The notes beneath the pieces are model-generated. The model saw only the letters and a program-made list of their open reading frames with translations. It was not told where the DNA came from and searched no databases. The translations under genes and the position numbers were made by a program. A stretch of DNA of 64,000 bases from JALYGY01 sp963800975 (lineage in GTDB: Bacteria; Actinomycetota; Rubrobacteria; Rubrobacterales; Rubrobacteraceae): the NCBI GenBank assembly GCA_963800975.1, contig CAWDDB010000005.1, forward strand, positions 124,001 to 188,000, given 5' to 3'. Below are positions 40,434 to 49,638 of this stretch, in pieces; position 1 is the stretch's first letter; every line of letters starts with the position of its first letter.

Positions 40434-41798
40434 GTGGACTCGACGCAGGTCCAAGGTCGCCTCGACCTCGAAACGCTGAGGTCAGAGGTAGAAGCCGGAA
40501 GAATAGACACCGTCCTCATCGCCATGACGGACATGCAGGGCAGGTTGCAGGGCAAGCGGCTCACCGCCTCCCACTTCCTGGACGAGGTCGTGGAGCACGA
40601 CGCCGAGGGCTGCAACTACCTACTCGCCGTCGACGTCGACATGAACACCGTATCCGGCTACGCGATGTCCTCGTGGGAGCGCGGTTACGGCGACTTCGTC
40701 TTCAAGCCGGACATGGAGACGTTGCGGATCGTGCCGTGGCAGGAGGGCACGGCGATGGTGACGTGCGACCTGGTGTGGGAGGACGGCACGCCGGTCGTTG
40801 CCTCGCCGCGCCAGATCCTCAGGCGCCAGCTCGAGCGCCTCGCCGAGCGCGGCTTCGAGGCCTTCGTCGGCACCGAGCTTGAGTTCCTCGTCTTCATGGA
40901 CACCTACGAGGAGGCGTGGCGAAAAGGCTTCAAGGACCTGGAGCCGGCCAACTACTACAACGTGGACTACTCGCTGCTCGGCACGGCTCGCGTCGAGCCG
41001 CTGCTGCGGCGCATCAGGAACTCCATGGGGGCGGCCGGGCTCGCCGTCGAGGACGCCAAGGGCGAGTGCAACTTCGGGCAGCACGAGATCAACTTCAAGT
41101 TCGACAGCGCCCTCACCACCGCCGACGGGCACTCCATCTACAAGAACGGCGCGAAGGAGATAGCGGCCCAGGAGGGGTGCTCCATCTCGTTTATGCCCAA
41201 GTTCGACGAGCGCGAGGGCAACTCCTGCCACATCCACCTGAGCCTGCGCGGGGAGGACGGCGCGGCCGTCTTCGCCGAAGGGCACGGCTTCTCCAGCGCG
41301 TTCGAGAGCTTCGTGGCGGGCCAGCTCGCCTGCCTGCGCGAGTTCACGCTCTTCTTCGCCCCGAACATCAACTCCTACAAGCGCTTCGCGAAAGGCTCCT
41401 TCGCGCCGACGGCGGTGGCCTGGGGCAAGGACAACCGCACCTGCTCGATGCGCGTGGTCGGCCACGGACCTTCGCTCCGCGTCGAAAACCGCCTTGCCGG
41501 CGGGGACGTGAACCCTTACCTGGCCATCGCGGCCATGGTCGCCGCCGGCCTGCACGGCATCGACAACGAGCTTCCTCTGGAGGACGAGCTCGTCGGCAAC
41601 GCCTACGACTCGGACAAGCCCCACGTGCCGACGACCCTGCACGAATCGAGGGACCTGTTCGCGAGCAGCGAGGCCGCGAGGGAGGCCTTCGGCGAGGAGG
41701 TCGTCGAGCACTACCTCAACATGGCGCGGGTCGAGATCGACGCCTTCGACGCCGCGGTAACCGACTGGGAGCGCTACCGGACCTTCGAACGGCTGTGA
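40434..41798 (+). CDS. Glutamine synthetase-like gamma-glutamyl amine ligase
   Basis: The 454-residue protein keeps GS catalytic motifs: GTELEFLVF (metal Glu), GQHEINFKFDSALTTAD, GNSCHIHLSLRG (His loop), FAPNINSYKRF and RVENRLAGGDVNPYLAIAAM (Arg and metal Glu). The sequence is of the PuuA/GlnA3/GlnA4 group, in which the amine replaces ammonia. With an ethanolamine-type permease in front, gamma-glutamylethanolamide synthesis is the best guess. Polyamines are the alternative. It overlaps the next gene by GTGA. Confidence 0.88.
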   Translation: MDSTQVQGRLDLETLRSEVEAGRIDTVLIAMTDMQGRLQGKRLTASHFLDEVVEHDAEGCNYLLAVDVDMNTVSGYAMSSWERGYGDFVFKPDMETLRIVPWQEGTAMVTCDLVWEDGTPVVASPRQILRRQLERLAERGFEAFVGTELEFLVFMDTYEEAWRKGFKDLEPANYYNVDYSLLGTARVEPLLRRIRNSMGAAGLAVEDAKGECNFGQHEINFKFDSALTTADGHSIYKNGAKEIAAQEGCSISFMPKFDEREGNSCHIHLSLRGEDGAAVFAEGHGFSSAFESFVAGQLACLREFTLFFAPNINSYKRFAKGSFAPTAVAWGKDNRTCSMRVVGHGPSLRVENRLAGGDVNPYLAIAAMVAAGLHGIDNELPLEDELVGNAYDSDKPHVPTTLHESRDLFASSEAAREAFGEEVVEHYLNMARVEIDAFDAAVTDWERYRTFERL

Positions 41799-42517
41799 GT
41801 GGGCCGACCAGGCCCAACGTCGGCGTCACGACGGCGACAGAGGAGGTCAGCTACGGCGCGTGGAAGGCGGTGCCCGCCTTTATCAGCCCGGCGCGCTACG
41901 CCGAGGCCGTCCAGCGGGCCGGCGGGCGGGCCATCCTGCTGCCCCCCGACCCGGAAGACGCCGAGGACCAAGACGCGGTGCTCGACCTGCTCGACGCCCT
42001 GATCGTCACCGGCGGGGCCGGGGACCTTGACCCGTCCCTCTACGGCGAGGAGCCTCACCCCGAGACGGGGCCCGTGCAGGAGGATCGCGACGCCTACGAG
42101 CTCGCGCTGGTGCGCGGCGCCCTCGAGCGCGGGCTGCCGGTGCTCGGGATCTGCCGCGGGATGCAGGTCCTCAACGTCGCCTACGGCGGCTCCATCGAGC
42201 AGCACCTCCCCGACACCCTGGGCCACGATGAGCACCGCCACACCCCCGGCACCTTCGCCGACCACGAGGTGCGCCTCGTGCCCGGCTCGCTCGCGGCCCG
42301 CGCCGCCGGATCCGAGAGGACGCCGGTCAAGTCGCACCACCACCAGGGCATAAAGAACGTCGGGAATGGCCTCGAGGTCACCGGCTGGTCCGCGCAAGAT
42401 GACGCGGTCGAGGCGCTGGAAGACTCGAGCTGCCGGTTCGTCCTCGGCGTGCTCTGGCACCCCGAGGAGGACGATGAGAGCCAGCTCATAAGGTCGCTAG
42501 TTTTGGAGGTCTCCTAG
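41795..42517 (+). CDS. Gamma-glutamyl hydrolase, PuuD-like class I amidotransferase fold
   Basis: The 240-residue enzyme has nucleophile Cys in LGICRGMQVLNVAYGG and the His/Glu pair in FVLGVLWHPEEDDES. LIVTGGAGDLDPSLYGE and KSHHHQGIKNVG are typical of PuuD. It would release glutamate from the oxidised gamma-glutamyl intermediate. GTG 41795 overlaps the ligase stop codon. The next gene starts immediately after its stop. Confidence 0.92.
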   Translation: MSGPTRPNVGVTTATEEVSYGAWKAVPAFISPARYAEAVQRAGGRAILLPPDPEDAEDQDAVLDLLDALIVTGGAGDLDPSLYGEEPHPETGPVQEDRDAYELALVRGALERGLPVLGICRGMQVLNVAYGGSIEQHLPDTLGHDEHRHTPGTFADHEVRLVPGSLAARAAGSERTPVKSHHHQGIKNVGNGLEVTGWSAQDDAVEALEDSSCRFVLGVLWHPEEDDESQLIRSLVLEVS

Positions 42518-43879
42518 ATGCTCGAAGTCTTGAACCCGGCCACCGGGGAGGTGGTCGAGAGGCTCGAACAGGCTACGGAGGAAGACGCCGACGCCGCAAT
42601 CTTGCGCGCCAGGGAGGCCTTCCCCGCGTGGCGCGCCGTCGAGCCTTCGGATCGCTCGCGTCTCCTCAGACGCTTGGCCGAGGCGCTCGACGCCGAGAAG
42701 GAACATCTGGCGCACCTGGAGTCGAGGAACACGGGCAAGCCGATCGGCGACTCGCTCGGCGAGATGGCGATGGTGGCGGAGACGTTCTACTACTACGCCG
42801 GGATGCCGGAGCGCCTCCTAGGCGACTCGATCCCCGTCTCCGGCGGCGTGGACGTGACCTTCCGCGAGCCGCTCGGCGTCGTCGGGCTTATAGTGCCGTG
42901 GAACTTCCCGCTTACCATAGCGAGCTGGAAGATGGCCCCCGCGCTCGCAGCCGGTAACACCCTCGTCCTCAAGCCGGCCGAGCTCACGCCCCTCACCGCC
43001 ATCGAGTTCGGGCGCATAGTCAGGGAGGCCGGCATACCAGACGGCGTCGTCAACATCCTCGTCGGTCCGGGGAGCAAGGTCGGGCGGCGCCTCGTCGAGC
43101 ACCCCGACGTCGCGAAGGTGGCCTTCACCGGCTCGACCGAGGTGGGACGGAGGATCGCCGAAGGCGCCGCCGGCTCCATAAAGCGGGTGACGCTGGAGCT
43201 AGGCGGCAAGTCCGCCAACGTCGTCTTCGCCGACGCCGACCTCGAGAGGGCTGCGGGCGAGGCTCCAGGCGCCGTCTTCGGCAACGCCGGTCAGGACTGC
43301 TGCGCCCGCTCCCGCATCCTGGTCGAAAGGAGCGTCTTCGACGACTTCCTCTCCCTCATGCAGCCGGCGGTCGAGGACCTCCGCGTAGGCGATCCTTTCG
43401 ACGAGAACAGCGAGATGGGACCCCTGATCTCGGCCGAGCACAGGGAGACGGTGTCCTCTTTCGTCCCGGACGACGCGCCCGTTGCCATAAAGGGCTCGGC
43501 CCCCGAGGGCAGCGGCTTCTGGTACCCGCCCACGGTCCTGGCCCCCCTCACCAACGACGACAGGGCCGCGCGGGAGGAGATCTTCGGCCCGGTGGTGGCC
43601 GTGATCCCCTTCGACGACGAGGAGGACGCGATCCGCCAGGCCAACGACACGATCTACGGCCTCTCGGGCTCGATCTGGACCCAGAACGGCGCGAAGGCGC
43701 TCCGGGTAGCGAGGCGCATCGAGACCGGCGTGCTCTCCATCAACTCCAACACCTCGGTGCGCGTCGCCGCCCCCTTCGGCGGGATGAAGCAGTCTGGCGT
43801 CGGGCGCGAGCTCGGGCCGCACGCCCTGGACTACTACACCGAGGTGAAGAACGTCTACATCTCCACCGAGGAGGGCTGA
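42518..43879 (+). CDS. NAD(P)-dependent aldehyde dehydrogenase
   Basis: The 453-residue protein has IVPWNFPLTIASWKMAPALA (cofactor site), FTGSTEVGRRIAEGA, VTLELGGKSANVVFADADLE with the general base Glu, and GNAGQDCCARSRILVE with the catalytic Cys. In this operon it would oxidise the gamma-glutamyl aldehyde to the acid, like PuuC. It starts 1 bp after the hydrolase gene's stop codon. Confidence 0.95.
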   Translation: MLEVLNPATGEVVERLEQATEEDADAAILRAREAFPAWRAVEPSDRSRLLRRLAEALDAEKEHLAHLESRNTGKPIGDSLGEMAMVAETFYYYAGMPERLLGDSIPVSGGVDVTFREPLGVVGLIVPWNFPLTIASWKMAPALAAGNTLVLKPAELTPLTAIEFGRIVREAGIPDGVVNILVGPGSKVGRRLVEHPDVAKVAFTGSTEVGRRIAEGAAGSIKRVTLELGGKSANVVFADADLERAAGEAPGAVFGNAGQDCCARSRILVERSVFDDFLSLMQPAVEDLRVGDPFDENSEMGPLISAEHRETVSSFVPDDAPVAIKGSAPEGSGFWYPPTVLAPLTNDDRAAREEIFGPVVAVIPFDDEEDAIRQANDTIYGLSGSIWTQNGAKALRVARRIETGVLSINSNTSVRVAAPFGGMKQSGVGRELGPHALDYYTEVKNVYISTEEG

Positions 43880-43880
43880 G

Positions 43881-44648
43881 ATGCCGGGACGCCTCGAAGG
43901 CAAGGTCGCCGTCATCACCGGCGCGGCGGGCGGCATCGGCCGCGAGACCGCCAAGCGCTTCGCCGAAGAAGGAGCCCGCGTCTGCGTCGCCGACCTGGCG
44001 GACGAACCGGGCAAGGAGATCGCCGATGACGTCGGCGGCCTCTACGTGCACGCCGACGTCACCGACCCCGACGACGTGCGGGCCATGTACCGCGAGGCCG
44101 CGGAACGCTTCGGCGGGCTCGACGTGCTCTTCAACAACGCCGGCATCGCCCCGCCGGACGACGACTCGATCCTGGAGACCGAGGCGGAGGCCTGGGACAG
44201 GGTGCAGAACGTCAACCTGAGGAGCGTCTACCTGTGCTGCAAGCACGGGATACCGCACCTCCTGCAGCGCGGCGGCGGCTCCGTCATAAACACGGCCTCG
44301 TTCGTAGCGGTGATGGGCGCCGCGACCTCCCAGATCTCCTACACCGCCTCCAAAGGCGGCGTGCTGGCGATGAGCCGCGAGCTCGGCGTGCAGTTCGCCC
44401 GGCAGGGGGTGCGGGTCAACGCCATCTGCCCCGGCCCGGTCAACACCCCGCTCCTGCAAGAGCTCTTCGCCAAGGACCCGGAGAAGGCCGCGCGGCGACT
44501 GGTGCACCTGCCGATGGGCCGCTTCGCCGAGGCGATCGAGATCGCCAACGGGGCCCTCTTCCTGGCCTCGGATGAGTCATCCTACGTGACGGCCTCGACC
44601 TTCCTGGTCGACGGAGGGCTCTCCGGGGCATACGTTACGCCGGAATAG
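43881..44648 (+). CDS. Short-chain dehydrogenase/reductase
   Basis: The 255-residue SDR has the cofactor motif VAVITGAAGGIGRETA, an acid (VCVADLADEP) favouring NAD, NNAG in LDVLFNNAGIAPP, and the catalytic Ser-Tyr-Lys (NTASFVAVMG; SYTASKGG). It could oxidise the hydroxyl of a gamma-glutamyl ethanolamide to the aldehyde used by the preceding ALDH. That role is inferred from the operon; polyamine pathways do not need this step. Confidence 0.93.
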   Translation: MPGRLEGKVAVITGAAGGIGRETAKRFAEEGARVCVADLADEPGKEIADDVGGLYVHADVTDPDDVRAMYREAAERFGGLDVLFNNAGIAPPDDDSILETEAEAWDRVQNVNLRSVYLCCKHGIPHLLQRGGGSVINTASFVAVMGAATSQISYTASKGGVLAMSRELGVQFARQGVRVNAICPGPVNTPLLQELFAKDPEKAARRLVHLPMGRFAEAIEIANGALFLASDESSYVTASTFLVDGGLSGAYVTPE

Positions 44649-44712
44649 GAGGTCAGCGACGCCGGAACATCGGACAACGCTCGTCATGGGCGCCGGGCGC
44701 GGGTGACGTGCG

Positions 44713-45246
44713 TTGTGGCAGTTCATAAAGACGACATTCCTTGCAGGAGTCCCCTTCGGTCTCTTTTTCGGCGTCGTTTACCTGGCCATCTCGCGGAGCT
44801 TCGCCTTCGCCCTGGTGGTCGGCGCGGCGGCGGGACTGGCCTTCGGGCTGGCGCTGGCGGCGTTCACCGGCTACCAGGCGTGGCGCTTCAAAACGTGGCG
44901 GCCCTATTTCGGCGGGGAGCGTCTCTTGCGGGAGGGCGGCAGCAACCGCTGGCTCCACGGGGAGTCGGTGGGCGGTTGGATATACCTGACGGACGCGCGC
45001 CTGTTGTTCGTGTTCCACGAGGTCAACGTGCAGCGGCACAGGCTCTCGATCCCGCTCCGCGAGATAAGCGACGTGCTACCGGCCAGAAACGTCGGCATCA
45101 TTCCCAACGGGCTCCTCGTCCGCACCGCGTCCGGGGAGACGACGAAGTTCGTCGTCTGGGACCGCAGAGGTTGGATCCGGGAGATACAACACGCCAGAGA
45201 GCAGGCACCGTGCCGCACCGGACGAAAAGGAGATTCTCGGTTATAA
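44713..45246 (+). CDS. Membrane protein with GRAM/PH-like domain
   Basis: The 177-residue protein has two membrane helices (FLAGVPFGLFFGVVYLAI; FALVVGAAAGLAFGLALAA). A PH/GRAM-like beta domain follows (GGWIYLTDARLLFVFHEVNV, SIPLREISDVLPARNVGIIP, TTKFVVWDRRGWIREIQ). Function is unknown. TTG 44713 is the likely start. Confidence 0.65.
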   Translation: MWQFIKTTFLAGVPFGLFFGVVYLAISRSFAFALVVGAAAGLAFGLALAAFTGYQAWRFKTWRPYFGGERLLREGGSNRWLHGESVGGWIYLTDARLLFVFHEVNVQRHRLSIPLREISDVLPARNVGIIPNGLLVRTASGETTKFVVWDRRGWIREIQHAREQAPCRTGRKGDSRL

Positions 45247-45340
45247 GGATGGAAGCGACTCTACGCGCCGACGTCGCCGAGCGCGGACCGCTAAGATACC
45301 CACAGTAGCGCATGCGTGATACCAGAACAGGAGGCCCGCG

Positions 45341-46294
45341 ATGCTCGGAGACAGGAAGAACAAGCTCGGCCTCGCGAACAGCGTCCTCGACGCCATAGGC
45401 GACACGCCGATGCTCGAGATAGAGGGCATCTACTGCAAGCTCGAGTACCTTAACCCATCGGGCTCCGTAAAGGCGCGCATCGCCAAGTACATGATCGAGA
45501 GGGCAGAGGCAGAGGGTCTGCTCTCGCCAGGCGACACCATAGTCGAGGCAACGTCGGGCAACACCGGCAACGCCCTTTCCATGGTAGCCGCGGTAAAGGG
45601 CTACCGTATGCTCGTGGTCATGCCGGAAGGCATGACGGGCGAGCGGGTGGCCATAAGCCGCGCCTTCGGCGCCGAGGTACTGCAGGTCGGGCATTTCCAC
45701 GTGGACGAGGCGCTGGCCAAGGCCAAGGAGCTAGGGCAGCAGGACGGCTACTTCTGCCCCTCGCAGTTCGAGTCCGAGTGGAACGTGGAGGAGAACAGGG
45801 TGTGGCTTGGGCCCGAGATCCTCGCGCAGCTGCCGGAGGGCAGGGTCCCCGACGCCCTGGTCATGGGCGTGGGCACCGGCGGCACCCTGGTCGGCGTCGG
45901 CCAGGCCTTCAAGGAGGTCAACCCCGAGGTCAAGCTCTTCGCGATGGAGCCCTCAGAGTCGTCGACAATCCTGTGCGGCGAGGTGGGGGAGCACCTGATC
46001 GAGGGCATAGCCGACGGTTTCGTGCCAGGCATCTTCCAGCGCCACGAGAAACTCGTGGATACCACCCTCACCGTAGACTCCGGCGAGGCGGTCGAGAGCA
46101 TGAAGGAGCTGGCGCGCCGGCACGGCCTCTTCGTTGGCCCTTCGAGCGGGGCGAACCTGATCGCCGCCCGCAAGGTGCGCGAGACCTACCCCGAGCTGGA
46201 GACGGTCGTAACCCTTTTCTGCGACGAGGGCGAAAAATATATAGCGGACCACTTCGCCGAAGAAGTACAGATCACCGCCGAGACCTATACCTGA
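45341..46294 (+). CDS. cysK: Cysteine synthase family PLP enzyme
   Basis: The 317-residue fold-type II enzyme has the PLP lysine in LNPSGSVKARIAKYMIERA, the SGNTG loop in EATSGNTGNALSMVAAVKGY and the phosphate loop GVGTGGTLVGVGQAF. It would make cysteine from O-acetylserine (or O-phosphoserine) and sulfide. The pattern fits CysK better than CysM, but cystathionine beta-synthase-type roles cannot be excluded. Confidence 0.88.
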   Translation: MLGDRKNKLGLANSVLDAIGDTPMLEIEGIYCKLEYLNPSGSVKARIAKYMIERAEAEGLLSPGDTIVEATSGNTGNALSMVAAVKGYRMLVVMPEGMTGERVAISRAFGAEVLQVGHFHVDEALAKAKELGQQDGYFCPSQFESEWNVEENRVWLGPEILAQLPEGRVPDALVMGVGTGGTLVGVGQAFKEVNPEVKLFAMEPSESSTILCGEVGEHLIEGIADGFVPGIFQRHEKLVDTTLTVDSGEAVESMKELARRHGLFVGPSSGANLIAARKVRETYPELETVVTLFCDEGEKYIADHFAEEVQITAETYT

Positions 46295-46344
46295 AGAACA
46301 AGGGACGCTTCTCGACACGCAGAGGGCTCAAAACGGAAGAGGAG

Positions 46345-46410
46345 ATGGCCACCCCGCGGCAACGTTACGGTAGGCACATTCCCCTGAAGAACGCGCCTGA
46401 AGGACGATAA
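46345..46410 (+). CDS. Possible 21-residue peptide after cysK
   Basis: ATG 46345 opens MATPRQRYGRHIPLKNAPEGR ending at TAA 46410. GGAAGAGGAG lies directly upstream, slightly too close. It is basic and unrelated to anything recognised. It may be a chance frame. Confidence 0.25.
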   Translation: MATPRQRYGRHIPLKNAPEGR

Positions 46411-46426
46411 CCCGCCCCTATACAAA

Positions 46427-46446
46427 GCGGCCCCCGAGGGGGCCGC
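46427..46446. terminator. Bidirectional terminator hairpin
   Basis: GCGGCCCCC (46427-46435) pairs with GGGGGCCGC (46438-46446). It lies between cysK on the plus strand and the lysine-rich gene on the minus strand. TTTG follows the stem on the minus strand. Confidence 0.75.
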
Positions 46447-46470
46447 CGTTGGAGCGTTATGCGTTCGGCG

Positions 46471-46605
46471 CTACTTCAGTAGCTTTTTGGCCTTCTTCTC
46501 GGCCTTGCGGGCGCCCTTACCCGAACCCTTTTTCTTCCCGCCGGACTTCTTGCCCTTGGCGGCCTTCTTTGCCGCCTTCTTGGCCTCTTTCTCGACTTTG
46601 GCCAT
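46471..46605 (-). CDS. 44-residue lysine/alanine-rich protein (histone H1-like)
   Basis: ATG 46605 gives a very basic peptide of AKKA/KKGSGK repeats (MAKVEKEAKKAAKKAAKGKK... ending AKKLLK). GGGAAGGG lies about 5 nt upstream of the start, and a strong terminator follows the stop. Such tails bind DNA or RNA nonspecifically. This could be a small nucleoid- or ribosome-associated protein. Too short to assign further. Confidence 0.6.
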   Translation of the reverse strand: MAKVEKEAKKAAKKAAKGKKSGGKKKGSGKGARKAEKKAKKLLK

Positions 46606-46726
46606 ACAGACCCTTCCCTGTATTGTTTACTGCTACGAGCTTACCCGATTTGGTTGCTTGAGAATCCTTGTCAGCGTGGACTTACCCGGCGCATCTAGCC
46701 CCGGCGTGTGCTAGGCTAAACTCGCC

Positions 46727-46915
46727 CAGAGACGGGCGCGGGAGAGAGCCGCCCGGTGCGGCCGCCGAAGGTGAAAGGTCCGTGGGGTGTTGGACCGAAT
46801 CTCTCAGGCAAAAGGACCGCGCGCCGGAGGGCGTCCTGGAAAGTCCGGTCCTAGCGAAGCCAGGCCGGCGCCGACGGGGTAACACTCTCAGGTTTTGGGA
46901 CAGGACGGAAAAAGA
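46727..46915 (+). promoter_or_regulatory. Tandem glycine riboswitch ahead of the gcv operon
   Basis: Two glycine aptamers are seen. Aptamer 1 contains GGGAGAGAGCC, GCCGCCGAAGG, and GAATCTCTCAGGCAAAAGGAC (about 46736-46820, the last string broken here at 20 bases). Aptamer 2 contains GCCGACGGGGTAAC, ACTCTCAGGTTTTGGGACAG (about 46866-46911). Glycine binding would raise expression of gcvPA-gcvPB-gcvT-gcvH, as in other bacteria. The first gene starts about 32 bp downstream, so the expression platform is compact and may act on translation. Confidence 0.93.
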
Positions 46916-46946
46916 ACGTCCATCCGAGAATAGGGGGTAGTACCGC

Positions 46947-48236
46947 GTGGCGCGATTCACACCGCACACCGAGGCCGACGTGGGAGAGATGCTTGAGGCC
47001 ATCGGCGTCGAGACCCTGGACGACCTCTTCGCCGACGTCTCGCCGAAGCTCGATGGGGAGCTGAATCTCCCACCTGCTCTCTCCGAGCACGAGGCGCTCT
47101 CCGACGTCAATCGGGCGGCGGGCGAGAACGTGGCGGGACTCCCGATGTTCGTCGGGGCCGGCGCCTACGACCGCATCGTGCCTTCCGCCATAAGCGCGAT
47201 CATAGGGCGCGGTGAGTTCCTGACCTCCTACACGCCCTACCAGCCGGAGGTCAGCCAGGGACACCTGCAGGTCGTCTTCGAGTTCCAGTCCGTTATCTCC
47301 GAGCTTACCGGCCTGGAGGTCTCCAACGCCTCGGTCTACGACGGGTCCAGCGCCGTCGCCGAGGCCGCCCTCATGACAGCACGCCTGACCAAGCGTGATC
47401 CGAAGGTGGCCTTGTCCGAAGGGCTGAACCCGCGTTACCGCCAGGTCGTGGAGACCTACGGGGTCGAGGTGGTGGAGCTCCCGTTCGCAGACGGGGTTAC
47501 GGACTTCTCGGAGGTGCCCGAAGACGTCTCCGGCGTTCTGGTCCAGAGCCCGAACTTCTTCGGCGTGGTGGAGGACATCGAGGCCGCCTCTGAGGCTGCG
47601 CACGCGGTGGACGCCCTGTGCGTGGCCGTGTGCGACCCGATCTCGCTCACCGTGCTGGAGAGCCCCGGCAACCTCGGGGCCGACGTCGCGGTGGGGGAAG
47701 CCCAGCCGCTCGGGATGCCGCTGCTCTTCGGCGGCCCTTACGCCGGGTACATGGCGACGAAGAAGGAGTACGTGAGGCAGCTCCCCGGCCGCATCGCCGG
47801 CGAGACGGTGGATCTGGAGGGCAGGCTTGCCTACGTCCTCACCCTGCGCGGCCGCGAGCAGGACATCCGGCGCGCCAAGGCCAACTCCAACATCTGCACC
47901 AACCAGGCGCTCACGGCTCTAGCCGCGACCGTCTACGCCGCCCTGATGGGACCGGAGGGGATGCGCGAGGTCGCCGAGCTCTCCGCCTCCAAGGCGCATT
48001 ATTTGGGCAACAGGCTTCAGGATGCGGGCCTCACGCTCCGGTATCCGGATGCTCCTTTCCTTTGGGAGTTCGCGGTGGAGATGCCGGATGTAGCGAAGGC
48101 AAATGAGGCTTTGCTGGAGAGCGGTATCGTCGGGGGGCTGGACCTCGGAGACGGGGCGATGCTCGTCGCGGTAACGGAGAAGAGGACCAAAGAGGAGCTC
48201 GACGCCTTCGTGGAGGTGGTTGCGAATGCTGGGTAA
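46947..48236 (+). CDS. gcvPA: Glycine dehydrogenase (decarboxylating), alpha half of P protein
   Basis: The 429-residue subunit begins ARFTPHTEADVGEMLEAIGV and has FVGAGAYDRIVPSAISAIIG, YTPYQPEVSQGHLQVVFEFQ and SVYDGSSAVAEAALMTAR. It pairs with GcvPB as the split P protein. The complex decarboxylates glycine and passes aminomethyl to GcvH. GTG 46947 follows AGGGGG. It overlaps gcvPB by 11 bp. Confidence 0.97.
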   Translation: MARFTPHTEADVGEMLEAIGVETLDDLFADVSPKLDGELNLPPALSEHEALSDVNRAAGENVAGLPMFVGAGAYDRIVPSAISAIIGRGEFLTSYTPYQPEVSQGHLQVVFEFQSVISELTGLEVSNASVYDGSSAVAEAALMTARLTKRDPKVALSEGLNPRYRQVVETYGVEVVELPFADGVTDFSEVPEDVSGVLVQSPNFFGVVEDIEAASEAAHAVDALCVAVCDPISLTVLESPGNLGADVAVGEAQPLGMPLLFGGPYAGYMATKKEYVRQLPGRIAGETVDLEGRLAYVLTLRGREQDIRRAKANSNICTNQALTALAATVYAALMGPEGMREVAELSASKAHYLGNRLQDAGLTLRYPDAPFLWEFAVEMPDVAKANEALLESGIVGGLDLGDGAMLVAVTEKRTKEELDAFVEVVANAG

Positions 48237-49635
48237 CCTGATCCGGGACAAGGGCAGGGAGGGCCGGCGCGGCTACACCCTGCCGAGGCTCGACGTGGAG
48301 GAGACGAACCTGGACGAGGTGCTGCCCGAGAAGGCGCGGCGCAAGGAGAAGCCCAGGCTCGCGGAGGTGGACGAGCCGACCGTGATCCGCCACTACACCA
48401 ACCTCTCGCGCCAGAACTGGGGGATAGACACGAATTTCTACCCCCTTGGCTCCTGCACGATGAAGCACAACCCGCGCGCCAACGAGGCCGCCGCGGCGGT
48501 GCCTGGCTTCGCGGGGCTCCATCCGCTTCAGACGGAGGACCAGACCCAGGGTGCCCTGCGGGTCATGCACGAGGTGCAGGGGTTCCTGGCGGAGATAAGC
48601 GGCCTACCGGCTGTCTCCTTGCAGCCGATGGCGGGGGCGCAGGGCGAGCTCACGAGCATACTCATGATCCGGAAGTACTTCGAGGACGCCGGCGACCACG
48701 ACAGGACGGCCGTTATCGTGCCCGAGACGGCCCACGGGACGAACCCCGCGACGGCCACGATGGCCAACTTTAAGGCTGTGGAGGTCGGGCTCGACGAGCA
48801 CGGCTGCGTCGACGTGGACGAGCTGCGCGGGATGGTGGACGAGACGACGGCCGCGCTCATGATCACCAACCCCAACACCTGCGGCGTCTACGAGCGCAAC
48901 ATAAAGGAGATCTCGGAGGTCCTGCACGAGGCCGGCGCCTTCCTCTACATGGACGGCGCGAACATGAACGCCAACCTCGGCCGCATGCGCGCCGCAGAAG
49001 CCGGCGTGGACATAATGCACTTCAATCTGCACAAGACGTTCTCCACGCCGCACGGCGGCGGAGGGCCAGGCTCCGGCGCCATCGCCTGCTCGGAGGCCCT
49101 GGCCCCGTTCCGTCCGGACCCGGTCGTCGAAAAGAACGGGGATCGCTACGTCCTCGCGCGTCCGGAGAAGAGCATCGGGCGGGTCGCGGCGTTCCACGGG
49201 AACTTCGGCCAGATCCTGCGCGCCTGGAACTACATCAAGATGCACGGCCCCGAGCTCCGGGACGTGACCGACATGGCCGTGCTCAACGCCAACTACGTCA
49301 GGGCCAGGCTGCGTGGCACCTACCGCGTCCCCTACGACGAGCTGTGCAAGCACGAGGTCGTGGTCCAGCCGCCGAAGGGGAAGAAGGCCCTCGACGTGGC
49401 GAAGGGGCTCATAGACCACGGGTTCCACCCGCCCACGATCTACTTCCCCCTCGTCGTGAAGGAGGCGATGCTCATCGAGCCGACCGAGACCGAGTCCAAG
49501 GAGACCCTGGACGACTTCGTCGGCGCGATGCTGGAGCTTGCCGAGACGGAGAACCTGGAGGAGGCCCCGAAGGGGGCCCCCACCCGCCGCCTCGACGAGG
49601 CCCGCGCCGCCCGCCAGCTCAAGGCCAGGTGGTAG
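48226..49635 (+). CDS. gcvPB: Glycine dehydrogenase (decarboxylating), beta half of P protein
   Basis: The 469-residue subunit contains the PLP lysine in MHFNLHKTFSTPHGGGGPGS and the glycine-loop NTCGVYERNIKE. ATG 48226 is chosen because GGAGG lies 9 nt upstream; TTG 48220 is too close to it. Together with GcvPA it forms the active heterotetramer found in organisms with split P protein. Confidence 0.97.
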   Translation: MLGNLIRDKGREGRRGYTLPRLDVEETNLDEVLPEKARRKEKPRLAEVDEPTVIRHYTNLSRQNWGIDTNFYPLGSCTMKHNPRANEAAAAVPGFAGLHPLQTEDQTQGALRVMHEVQGFLAEISGLPAVSLQPMAGAQGELTSILMIRKYFEDAGDHDRTAVIVPETAHGTNPATATMANFKAVEVGLDEHGCVDVDELRGMVDETTAALMITNPNTCGVYERNIKEISEVLHEAGAFLYMDGANMNANLGRMRAAEAGVDIMHFNLHKTFSTPHGGGGPGSGAIACSEALAPFRPDPVVEKNGDRYVLARPEKSIGRVAAFHGNFGQILRAWNYIKMHGPELRDVTDMAVLNANYVRARLRGTYRVPYDELCKHEVVVQPPKGKKALDVAKGLIDHGFHPPTIYFPLVVKEAMLIEPTETESKETLDDFVGAMLELAETENLEEAPKGAPTRRLDEARAARQLKARW

Positions 49636-49638
49636 CCC

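Noticed and set aside
46935..46950. GTAGTACCGCG string resembling a T-box antiterminator motif before gcvPA
   Set aside because: It overlaps the ribosome site and start codon, and the region upstream is clearly a glycine riboswitch with no tRNA-specifier stem.
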